Assembly (NCBI GenBank): GCA_002928495.1
Contig: PERF01000002.1
Coordinates: 1-60,862 of the forward strand
Direction of reading: 5' to 3'
Source of the DNA: Methylobacter sp.
GTDB lineage: Bacteria; Pseudomonadota; Gammaproteobacteria; Methylococcales; Methylomonadaceae
Length of the DNA: 60,862 nt
Below, one piece after another: positions 52,140 to 59,108 of this stretch. Numbering within the stretch: the first letter of the stretch is position 1; every line of letters starts with the position of its first letter. A program made the translations under genes and the position numbers. Below the pieces are notes generated by a model. That model was not told the DNA's origin, searched no databases, and saw only the letters and a list, made by a program, of their open reading frames with translations.

Positions 52140-53255
52140 ATGGATAAGACGATGAGATTTTCAATTAACCGCGGACAAATACTGGGCCCGCTGCAACAAA
52201 TTGCCCGTGTCATTGATAGGCGCCAAACATTGCCCATTCTTTCAAATGTACTGGTTCAGTGCTGCGATAATCGGCTAATCCTGACAGGCACCGATTTAGA
52301 GGTTCAAATCGTCAGTCATTTGAATCTGGATGACATTCGTGATGAAGGCAGTATCACGATGCCAGCACGAAAGCTATTGGATATTTGCAAGCTACTGCCA
52401 GCTGACAGCGTGATCAAATTCGACCTGGATAACGATAAGGTCAAGGTTTCTTCGGGGCGCGGTCGTTATACATTGAATACCTTGCCAGCCGATAGTTTTC
52501 CCGAATTTAGCCGCAGCGAGACGAAATCCAGCTTCAAGGTCAATGCCGGAAAGCTGAGAGAAGGTCTGGATAAAACAGCGTTCTGCATGGCGGTCAATGA
52601 TACCCGGCACTACCTCAACGGCTTGGAGCTAAGCATCAAGAATTCAAAAATCAAGCTGGTTGCGTCTGATGGGCATCGGCTCGGTCTGTATGAGGATGAC
52701 ATTGGGGCAAAAACTGATTACGATGCCAAAATCATCCTGCCCAGAAAAGCAGTACAAGAACTGGTGCGATTGCTAGACGATTCGGAGGCGGACGCGGAGA
52801 TCCGGATTTCAAATAATTCCATCGAGGTTTTGTATAAAAACTCGGTGTTTTCATCAAAGCTGGTTGATGCTCGTTTTCCTGATTTTAGTCGAAGTTTCAA
52901 CCAGTCATTTCTGGATCCGCTGAGAGTGGATAGAGTGTCGCTAAAAGAAGCATTGATGCGAGTTGAGGTGCTTTGCAACGAGAAATACAAAGGCGTGAAT
53001 TTCGAAATCAATAGCTGCTCGATGAAACTAAGCGGCAATAATCCGGAAAATGATGAGGCAGAAGAAGATATTGTGATCGACTATCTGGGAGATTCCGTTT
53101 CAATTTCCTTCAATGCTCAATATGTGTTGGATGCCGTGAATAACGTCGACGGCGATACAGTGGAAATGACCATTGCCGCCAATGCGAGCGCCTGTTTTCT
53201 CGAAGCGCCGACTAAATCGTTGTTTCGGTATATCGTGATGCCGATGCGAATATGA
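52140..53255 (+). CDS. dnaN: DNA polymerase III beta sliding clamp (plasmid copy)
   Basis: A 371-aa clamp: MRFSINRGQILGPLQQIARV IDRRQTLPILSNVL at the start, LTGTDLEVQIVS, LPADSFPEF, KTAFCMAVNDTRHYLNGLELS, VASDGHRLGLYE, ILPRKAVQELVRLL, VLCNEKYKGVNFEI and the end FRYIVMPMRI. Three clamp domains are complete, so it should form the usual dimer ring that tethers polymerases. A dnaN on a plasmid is rare; it may support plasmid replication or a translesion polymerase. AAGGA lies nine bases before the ATG at 52140. Confidence 0.95.
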   Translation: MDKTMRFSINRGQILGPLQQIARVIDRRQTLPILSNVLVQCCDNRLILTGTDLEVQIVSHLNLDDIRDEGSITMPARKLLDICKLLPADSVIKFDLDNDKVKVSSGRGRYTLNTLPADSFPEFSRSETKSSFKVNAGKLREGLDKTAFCMAVNDTRHYLNGLELSIKNSKIKLVASDGHRLGLYEDDIGAKTDYDAKIILPRKAVQELVRLLDDSEADAEIRISNNSIEVLYKNSVFSSKLVDARFPDFSRSFNQSFLDPLRVDRVSLKEALMRVEVLCNEKYKGVNFEINSCSMKLSGNNPENDEAEEDIVIDYLGDSVSISFNAQYVLDAVNNVDGDTVEMTIAANASACFLEAPTKSLFRYIVMPMRI

Positions 53256-53297
53256 ATGTGACAATGAACTATTTTTTAACCCAATGGAGTTGAACCC

Positions 53298-53633
53298 ATG
53301 TTAGACCTGGAAAATAAAACCCCGGCCGAACTACAAGCGCTCATAGCCGAAGCAGAACAAAAACTGGCTGAAAAGCAAAAGAGTATGCGCAAAGAAGTGA
53401 TTGCACAAATCAAAGAATTGGCGGCATCAATTGGCGCATCAGTCAATATCAAGTTCGACGAACAGGCAAGCAGAAAGAGCGGCGGCCCACAAGGCAAAGT
53501 GGCACCGAAATATCAAAACCCAGCCAATCCTGATGAGACGTGGACAGGACGCGGCGTTGTGCCGAAATGGATGCAGGAATTGATCGATTCCGGCCGAAGT
53601 AAGGATGAATTTTTGATCAAGAAAGATCAGTAA
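53298..53633 (+). CDS. hns: H-NS-family nucleoid protein
   Basis: A 111-aa H-NS-like protein. An N-terminal coiled-coil (ELQALIAEAEQKLAEKQKSMRKEVIAQIKELA) serves oligomerisation. The C-terminal DNA-binding domain is KYQNPANPDETWTGRGVVPKWMQELIDSG, with the core TWTGRG variant. Plasmid H-NS proteins silence foreign AT-rich DNA and soften the cost of carriage. GGAG lies nine bases before the ATG. Confidence 0.93.
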   Translation: MLDLENKTPAELQALIAEAEQKLAEKQKSMRKEVIAQIKELAASIGASVNIKFDEQASRKSGGPQGKVAPKYQNPANPDETWTGRGVVPKWMQELIDSGRSKDEFLIKKDQ

Positions 53634-53662
53634 ACGTGCTTATTCATAAGGAGATATGGCAG

Positions 53663-54487
53663 GTGCCATTCAAAAATGTTTTGGTCTATTCACTAACCTA
53701 GCCACTCGATTTACACCAGCTTGCAGATAAGCTGAATGAGAGAGAATTCAAACCTTGTGCTGCGACAGATTCAATGTCCGTCGATTGGGCGAAGCCTGCG
53801 GAATTCCTTCAGGAAAATAACCTGGTTTACCGGATTGGCCAGTACGATCTTATCGCACTGAAAACCGAGTCCAAGGTGCTTCCTGCTGCTTCGATCAACA
53901 AAATTCTCATCGAGAAAATTACCGAAATCGAGTCCAGAGAACAGCGCCGAGTCAAAGGCCGTGAGCGGGCCGATCTGAAAGACCAGATCGTCGTTAATGC
54001 TTCGTCGGCAAGTGCTGCTGAAAAGCTGCTGTCACATTTGCGGAAAGCCATAGGCTCGCTTCCGGTTGTGCCGTTGGCTGTCGAAAACAACGTGCCTGGC
54101 ACAATCACCGGCTGGGTCAGCGACCACTTTCCCGAAGGATTTGTGCCCGGCAATAGCGCTTCGATCTCGACGGACGAAGGTGGAGTGATCAAACTCAAAA
54201 ACATCGATTTGCTCTCGCAAGATGTCAGATCACATATCGATGCCGGTGGTCGGGTAACAAAAATCGCTCTGACGTAGGAAGACAAAGTAGCGTTCGACCT
54301 CGATGCGAGCCTTGGAATCAAGCGAATCCGGCTGCTCGATCTATTCAATGAAAACCGGGATGAAGAATACGAGTCAGCCGCCGCTTTGTTCGAGGCTGAT
54401 CTGACTCTATTTGCCGGCGGGATGGCAGAACTGATCGAAAAGCTGGTCGCCGTGTTTGATGGCGAGGCAAAACGGAAGGCAGCGTGA
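53663..54487 (+). pseudogene. rdgC: rdgC with two in-frame TAG codons
   Basis: One uninterrupted register of 275 codons encodes RdgC, a ring-shaped DNA-binding protein that limits RecA, except for two TAG codons. PFKNVLVYSLT [TAG] PLDLHQLADKLNEREFKPC reads on into SVDWAKPAEFLQENNLVYRI, VKGRERADLKDQIV, SHFPEGF-type GWVSDHFPEGF, TKIALT [TAG] EDKVAFDLDASLGIKRIRLLDL and ends DGEAKRKAA. The TAGs (53699-53701, 54275-54277) stand at positions where Gln and Trp are expected. GTG at 53663 has AAGGAG nine bases upstream. Without suppression only fragments are made, so it is probably a young pseudogene. Confidence 0.85.
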
Positions 54488-55032
54488 CTCCAGAAATCAC
54501 CCCCTCAATCCAAGCACGTTCCGGACGGTACATTAATTTTGTAGCGCTTGATCCAAGCGTATTTTGCATTCACGACATTGCTCATGCCTTGTCACATACC
54601 TGTCGATTTGGCGGGCTCACAAGGTCGTTCCACTCAGTGGTGCAGCATTCGGTTTTGGTGAGCTATCTGGTACCCGAATGCGATCAATTTGCAGCGTTGA
54701 TGCACGATGCTGCAGAAGCTTATGTTGGTGACGTTCCTACACCGCTAAAGCAGTTGTTGCCGGAATTTAAGATCATCGAAAAGCGGATAGAGACTTCTCT
54801 GTTTGAAAAATTCGGCCTTTATGACGGAATGCCAGTGTCGGTAAAGAAAGCCGATTTGATAATGTTGGTCACCGAGCAAAGGGATTTGATGAATGCAAAA
54901 AACGATGATGAAGAATGGGGCGTCATCGCTGATATACCGCATGCGCCGTTCAGAATAAAGCCTCAATCCCCAGAACAGGCGAGAAAATCCTTTTTGGATC
55001 GATTCAATCAACTTTCAAAGGTGCGCAGGTAA
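54484..55032 (+). CDS. HD-domain phosphohydrolase (YfbR-like)
   Basis: A 182-aa HD-family hydrolase: IQARSGRYINFVALDPSVFCIHDIAHALSHTCRFGG, then HSVVQHSVLVSYLV and the HD pair AALMHDAAEAYVGDVPTPLKQLLPEF. The spacing resembles YfbR-type 5'-nucleotidases of deoxynucleotides; phage and plasmid copies are common. It would act on nucleotides in the cytoplasm. It starts at a GTG overlapping the rdgC stop (GTGA). Confidence 0.87.
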   Translation: MTPEITPSIQARSGRYINFVALDPSVFCIHDIAHALSHTCRFGGLTRSFHSVVQHSVLVSYLVPECDQFAALMHDAAEAYVGDVPTPLKQLLPEFKIIEKRIETSLFEKFGLYDGMPVSVKKADLIMLVTEQRDLMNAKNDDEEWGVIADIPHAPFRIKPQSPEQARKSFLDRFNQLSKVRR

Positions 55033-55036
55033 GCAA

Positions 55037-55258
55037 ATGCTCAAATTCGTTGAATGGTTTGGCTCGATTACTGGGCTTCTTGGAAGCTTGATCCTGGGGC
55101 TCAACACCTCATTCTCTGGATGGGGATTTGTGGCCTTTCTGCTATCGAATGCTGCTTGGCTTACCTACGGTGTAAAAACCAGAACATGGTCGATGGTTGC
55201 CATGCAAATGGGTTTTACCGTGACCAGCTCGATCGGTGTCTGGCGATGGCTGTTTTAG
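55037..55258 (+). CDS. Small PnuC-like membrane protein
   Basis: A 73-aa protein with three helices (VEWFGSITGLLGSLILGL, WGFVAFLLSNAAWLTYGV, MGFTVTSSIGVWRWLF). The S-GW-F--FL-SN--W pattern resembles one repeat of PnuC nicotinamide-riboside carriers and small plasmid/phage proteins annotated as such. It may assemble as an oligomer. It follows the HD gene by four bases. Confidence 0.7.
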   Translation: MLKFVEWFGSITGLLGSLILGLNTSFSGWGFVAFLLSNAAWLTYGVKTRTWSMVAMQMGFTVTSSIGVWRWLF

Positions 55259-55314
55259 CTCGTTGCCGGCTGGCTGCGGTGGTCTATACTTTTTGAACTT
55301 CATCATGGAAGAGC

Positions 55315-55973
55315 ATGTTTAGCTGCCCAATACCCAATTACACCTGCGAACCAATCTTAGCCGTCAAGCATCGCCGTCAAGCATCGTCGCCCTGTTTTAT
55401 TCTGGGAGGCTTTGTTTCGAGGACAAAGATCTGCGGACGAAACATGGGTGAGGTCGACCGAAAGCCATTTAAGTATTTGGCCAACAACCATGCGCCGGAC
55501 AAATGGAAACGCAAAACGATTGCTGTCAACCTGTCCACGGCTCGGTTCTGGGTATTTCTGATAAAGTTGTGAAAGCAGCTGCATTGAATTGGAAGTTGTG
55601 CCTCGAATGGACAGAAGATTTTGCGTCAAATGCTGATCTTCACAACGCTGCTGAACGGTTTATCGAATGGCGAAAAGAGCATATCGTGCTGATTTCTGTT
55701 GATGATATTGGCGCCGGCATGGACGGATTACTTCGAACAACCCTCACTCAGCCTGATGTACTCAAGATCGACGGCAATTTCCTAAAGCTGGCGATGGCTA
55801 GCATTGAAAACCGGGAAATCCTTCAGCACATGATCAGCCATTTTTCCAAGAAGAAAATGACAGTGGTAGCAGAGCATATCGAAACCAGCTGGCATCTCAG
55901 CTTTGCCCGATCGATCGGCTGTAATGCTTGGCAGGGATTTTGGTCCAGAGAGTCGAGATTTGGTTATCTTTAA
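55315..55973 (+). pseudogene. EAL-domain remnant with frameshift
   Basis: Two overlapping frames together resemble a degenerate EAL (cyclic-di-GMP phosphodiesterase) domain: CEPILAVKHRRQASS and RKTIAVNLSTARFW in the first, then LEWTEDF, LISVDDIGAGMDGLLRTTLTQPDVLKIDGNFLKLA and KKMTVVAEHIETSWHLSFARSIGCNAWQGFW in the second. The frame changes around 55540-55570, and the catalytic EAL triplet is not recognisable. It is probably a pseudogene or a non-enzymatic EAL relic. Confidence 0.6.
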
Positions 55974-56077
55974 ATTCGAAACAGCCAGAAAATAGCGTTC
56001 TTCAACGTGACTTCTTTCGAAGAGGTTGCACAAAATAAAGCTTCAAAAAACCAATTTTTTTAACCGTGAGGAAAAAC

Positions 56078-56352
56078 ATGAACAAGAGCGAATTGATAGC
56101 TAAAATTGCACAAGACACCAGTCTGAACAGGAAACAGGTTGAAGACGTTTTAAAAAGCCTGGCTGAAACCATCAAAAGTGAAGTGATTAGTTCAGGCGAG
56201 TTTACTCTTCAGGATGTCGGCAAATTAAAGTAAACGACAAGCCGGAAATGGAACGCCGCAATCCTAGAACTGGTGAGATGTTTAAATCGCCGGCCAAAAA
56301 GGTAGTTAAAATCACACCTGCAAAAGTATTACGGGATGCGGTAAACGCTTAG
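56078..56352 (+). pseudogene. HU-like DNA-binding protein with a frameshift
   Basis: The first frame gives 51 aa of HU: MNKSELIAKIAQDTSLNRKQ, VEDVLKSLAETIKSEVISSG, EFTLQDVGKLK, then TAA at 56231. The next frame continues the family without a gap: VNDKPEMERRNPRTGEMFKS, PAKKVVKITPAKVLRDAVNA. One base is missing within TTAAAGTAAAC. A -1 slip on AAG just before the TAA would restore the protein, so programmed frameshifting cannot be excluded, but a simple mutation (or sequencing error) is more likely. GAGGAAAA precedes the ATG. Confidence 0.85.
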
Positions 56353-56370
56353 TCCATTAGCGATCGGGCA

Positions 56371-56595
56371 ATGAGAAAGTTTTTTTCGATGATGGGGCAT
56401 TTTTTCGTCGAGACGATTTCATTGCCCAGCCTTATCACTCAAATTTGGAAATATACCGCTACAAGTTTAGATTTTGTCGCCTCATTCGGAAGGTCTGTGT
56501 TCGGGGCGGTATTCACTGATCCTCTGATATTTATCCTGACTTCCGGTATTTTGTTATGGATGTATCTGGATGATTTTCTGACGCAATTTCAATAG
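56371..56595 (+). CDS. Small membrane protein, 74 aa
   Basis: The frame has hydrophobic segments around SLDFVASFGRSVFGAVF and PLIFILTSGILLWMYL. No family recognised. The start at 56371 has a poor ribosome binding site. It follows the HU relic by 18 bases. Confidence 0.45.
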   Translation: MRKFFSMMGHFFVETISLPSLITQIWKYTATSLDFVASFGRSVFGAVFTDPLIFILTSGILLWMYLDDFLTQFQ

Positions 56596-56673
56596 CTTGA
56601 TCAGAAATTTTCGCCAAGAACCTTTCTTAATCCGGCATCCGTCAACAAGTAACCACTGAATTTATCCAAAAGC

Positions 56674-56732
56674 GGCGTAAAACGCCCCTTCAGGTAGAGG
56701 AATCCCCGGCCTTTAAGCCGGGGGAAGATGTG
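56674..56732 (+). repeat. Hairpin pair resembling an IS200/IS605 end or omega-RNA scaffold
   Basis: GGCG-TAAAA-CGCC (56674-56686) is followed by CTTCAGGTAGAGGAATCCCC and the stem CCCCGGC-CTTTAA-GCCGGGG (56704-56723). GAATC-stem-GGAAGATGTG resembles the right ends of IS200/IS605 elements, whose transcript guides TnpB. A TnpB relic lies 600 bases away on the other strand, so orientation does not match a single intact element. The stop codon of the gene at 56713 lies inside this hairpin. Confidence 0.45.
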
Positions 56733-57039
56733 AAAGATCCTTGTTCAAGTTTTCGATATAGTCATCCCAATCTTGTTTTTCTTCATCGTCCATCACAGAT
56801 CCGCCATCGTGATCCGGGCACTCTCCGCGATCATTGATCTGGTCGGCGCGGTATATAACATCCGGACCACAAAATAGGCATGTGTCGTACTCATCTTCAG
56901 ATGACGCACAGTTCGGGCATACCCATCCATCTGGCTGAAAATAGAGCTCATCGGGATCGCCAATTGGCTGGTTTTTCTTTTTCTTGATCCCGCAGCATTC
57001 GCATTCAGGAGTCAATGCCGTGCTGATCAGATTCCCCAA
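56713..57039 (-). CDS. Zinc-ribbon-like hypothetical protein, possibly 3'-altered
   Basis: A 108-aa acidic protein with paired Cys: CECCG, WVCPNCASSEDEYDTCLFCG and a later GECPDHDGG. The four CxxC-like knuckles suggest zinc binding. It starts at TTG, overlapping the stop of the 75-aa gene upstream. The last residues (HLPPA) come from the IS605-like hairpin, so the original C-terminus may have been replaced. Confidence 0.55.
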   Translation of the reverse strand: MGNLISTALTPECECCGIKKKKNQPIGDPDELYFQPDGWVCPNCASSEDEYDTCLFCGPDVIYRADQINDRGECPDHDGGSVMDDEEKQDWDDYIENLNKDLSHLPPA

Positions 57040-57254
57040 ATGATCATTGGAACTGACTTCAAGGGTGTTTCCTTCATCTCAGAAACGCACTCAGCAAGCT
57101 TTGGCAAGTCTGACGTTATAGCGAGAATGAGATTTTTGTCTTCAGTGTCGGGCCCGCAATCAATTAGCGCCTTTTCGGAATTGAAACCACAATATGCGGA
57201 TATCGACGCATGGGCATGAGGTGAACCTACCTCAATACCTTTTCTAAAAAGCAT
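57027..57254 (-). CDS. Hypothetical protein, 75 aa
   Basis: The frame from the ATG at 57254 gives MLFRKGIEVGSPHAHASISA, YCGFNSEKALIDCGPDTEDK, NLILAITSDLPKLAECVSEM. A longer open frame upstream comes from a TnpB relic. The protein is small and soluble with no known family. It overlaps the start of the zinc-ribbon gene by 13 bases, so the two look like an operon. Confidence 0.5.
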   Translation of the reverse strand: MLFRKGIEVGSPHAHASISAYCGFNSEKALIDCGPDTEDKNLILAITSDLPKLAECVSEMKETPLKSVPMIIWGI

Positions 57255-57305
57255 GAAAGAATAACACCAAGTCAACACTGGTGAATTGAAAATCAGGAAG
57301 TTGAT

Positions 57306-57446
57306 GAGATTTTCGAGTGGGTTGGCAGCATTGATATCGCGATCGTGCCGGGTGCCGCATTGTGGACAATCCCTCATCCGCACCGACAAGGACCGCTTGT
57401 CGACGAAAAGCTCGCAGGCATGGCAGCGTTTGGCGTTGAGTTCAAA
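57306..57446 (-). pseudogene. C-terminal fragment of a TnpB nuclease
   Basis: About 47 residues carry the TnpB zinc ribbon and the last RuvC block: RCHACELFVDKRSLSVRMRD, CPQCGTRHDRDINAANPLENL. The HDRDINAA motif holds the third catalytic Asp. The rest of the gene is missing. It marks an old IS200/IS605 insertion in this region. Confidence 0.8.
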
Positions 57447-57486
57447 CCGGTCAATACAGTATGGATGAAGAATTTCGCGGTTTTTG

Positions 57487-57771
57487 TTAAGTCGAATTCT
57501 GAGAAAGAAACTCAAGCAAGTCCATAGCTTCCTCGCCCCAAAGAGAGGGTTTCATTTCGACCGATTTGTCGAAAATATCATCACTTTCAGTAATGAACAA
57601 AAAGCCTTCGCTTTCCAACGCCCGAGCTGCAGCCGAAGCGGATTTTCTAGTGATACCTTGATGTTCGATGCATTCAGCCAAAAGTTTTTTCGCCCGCCCG
57701 CCAAGCTTTTCAAGTGCATGAGCAGCTGCTATGGCTTCGGATTCACTTTCGAAGAAAAACAGTTCGATCAT
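57487..57771 (-). CDS. Hypothetical winged-helix-like protein, 94 aa
   Basis: From the ATG at 57771: MIELFFFESESEAIAAAHAL, GGRAKKLLAECIEHQGITRK, SASAAARALESEGFLFITES. The helix-turn-helix-wing shape (LLAECIEHQGITRKSASAAARALESEGFLFIT) suggests a MarR-like DNA-binding fold, but this is a structural guess. A longer frame to 57852 overlaps the DUF805 gene. It lies just downstream of DUF805. Confidence 0.5.
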   Translation of the reverse strand: MIELFFFESESEAIAAAHALEKLGGRAKKLLAECIEHQGITRKSASAAARALESEGFLFITESDDIFDKSVEMKPSLWGEEAMDLLEFLSQNST

Positions 57772-57781
57772 TCTCGAACGA

Positions 57782-58183
57782 TCATCGAGAAAAATTTTGG
57801 ATGTTATACTTCCAAGATGGCGATTCGCCGTATTGGTTTGGGTTCGGATCACTATCTAGCAAAGCAAAATACAAAAAGACCAGTAGACCTAACACAGGGA
57901 TGGCAGTAATCAAAAACCACCCTCCAGAACGTCCCGTGTCATGTAAGCGTCTTATCGAAACGCTCAGACCAGGGAGAATCATTGCCAGCGTATAAATAGC
58001 GCTCAATGGCCCATAGCCGGCGTCAAAGTTAAAAGTGCCCATTAGTTGATCAATTAGGCCAAATCCCAAGACGGCGAGGATATTGAACAGCGTGAAGTAC
58101 CAGTATTCACTACGGGTAGCACGGCCTTTGAATACGGCGTATTTTCTGAAAGCTGCAAAGTAGTAGTTCACGATAGACTCCAA
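57782..58183 (-). CDS. DUF805 membrane protein
   Basis: A 133-aa inner-membrane protein of DUF805: FRKYAVFKGRATRSEYWYFTLFN, then SAIYTLAMILPGLSVSIRRLHDTGRSGGWFLITAIPVLGLLVFLYFALLDSDPNPNQYG. The RATRSEYW and RRLHDTGRSGWW-like motifs are diagnostic. Function unknown. Its start overlaps the end of ung by 16 bases. Confidence 0.93.
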   Translation of the reverse strand: MESIVNYYFAAFRKYAVFKGRATRSEYWYFTLFNILAVLGFGLIDQLMGTFNFDAGYGPLSAIYTLAMILPGLSVSIRRLHDTGRSGGWFLITAIPVLGLLVFLYFALLDSDPNPNQYGESPSWKYNIQNFSR

Positions 58184-58887
58184 TCGATTGTTTGTTTTCC
58201 AAGGTTTGCTAAAGCCTCATTTGCACGGCTAAACGGCCTCGAACCAAAAAAGCCTTTATTGCATGAGCCGCCGATCGGCGAGGGATGGCTCGATTCGATG
58301 ATTGTATGCTCATTATTAGCGATGAACGGTCGAACCGACTTGGCATGGTTTCCCCAAAGAATGAACACAATGCCCGAATGCTGTTGAGACAGAGCTGATA
58401 CCAATGCTTCTGTTACCTGTTGCCAGCCAAGTTTGCTATGAGAACCGGGTTTATCTTTCTGGACGCTGAGCATGCGATTTAAAAGCAAAACCCCTCTATC
58501 GGCCCAAGCGGTTAAATCGCCGTGATCCGGCGCCGGATAGCCAACATCTTGATTCAGTTCCTTGAAAATATTGCGTAAAGAAGGCGGGATTTTTATTCCC
58601 TTGGGTACCGAAAAGCTCAGGCCCATTGCCTCCGGTACTGAGTGTGTTTCTCCGGATTCAAGGCATATTTCTGCAATGCCGTGGTAAGGATCTTGGCCAA
58701 CGATCACGCATCTTACCTTTTCCGGATCGATTGAAAGAGCCCTATAACGGTGATCGGCAGTGGGCAAAATCACAGCTTGTTTTGAAAGACCATCAAGAAT
58801 GCTCTCAATTTCAGCAATAGCATCAAGAATCTCAGGTTTGCCAGCGGTCAATAAAAGATTTGCCCAAAGTGATGGGATTTTGATCAT
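58168..58887 (-). CDS. ung: Uracil-DNA glycosylase
   Basis: A 239-aa family 1 UDG that removes uracil from DNA. The catalytic water-activating loop is VIVGQDPYHG, the uracil pocket is LLLNRMLSV, IVFILWGNHAK follows, and the DNA-intercalating loop is ESSHPSPIGG. An insertion between motifs (IAEICLESGETHSVPEA) makes it a little unusual. The ATG at 58887 overlaps the stop of the upstream gene (ATGA). It probably protects plasmid DNA or belongs to the plasmid's replication kit. Confidence 0.95.
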   Translation of the reverse strand: MIKIPSLWANLLLTAGKPEILDAIAEIESILDGLSKQAVILPTADHRYRALSIDPEKVRCVIVGQDPYHGIAEICLESGETHSVPEAMGLSFSVPKGIKIPPSLRNIFKELNQDVGYPAPDHGDLTAWADRGVLLLNRMLSVQKDKPGSHSKLGWQQVTEALVSALSQQHSGIVFILWGNHAKSVRPFIANNEHTIIESSHPSPIGGSCNKGFFGSRPFSRANEALANLGKQTIDWSLS

Positions 58888-59108
58888 TGCTTCTGGCTCC
58901 CTGAAAACTTCGGACAATCCGCCGGCACCTCACTGCGAATCCAGCGCGGACTTTTAGTTCCGTCACAGCCTACCCGTTTTTCTACGACGGCAGGTATATC
59001 ATCTTGAAAATGCAGACATTTGCTGTACGGGTATGGCTTGCCCAAACACCCGCCCGGCGCAGAGTACCAGTTGCGCTTGCAAGCGACGCAAATTGAAACA
59101 GAACTCAT
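58884..59108 (-). CDS. Small Cys-rich protein, 74 aa
   Basis: The frame encodes MSSVSICVACKRNWYSAPGG, CLGKPYPYSKCLHFQDD, VGCDGTKSPRW, ending ADCPKFSGSQKQ. Six or more Cys suggest a zinc-binding fold. Its start overlaps the helicase stop (TGATG) and its stop overlaps ung (ATGA), so it is a tight operon member. No family recognised. Confidence 0.7.
   Translation of the reverse strand: MSSVSICVACKRNWYSAPGGCLGKPYPYSKCLHFQDDIPAVVEKRVGCDGTKSPRWIRSEVPADCPKFSGSQKQ

Noticed and set aside
4609-54277. Genome-wide TAG recoding, suggested by in-frame TAG in mdh, rdgC, the barrel relic and the metE relic
   Set aside because: TAG also ends normal genes here (rep, bfr at 22732, the IS4 transposase), and other relics carry TAA, TGA and frameshifts. 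Ordinary decay explains it.
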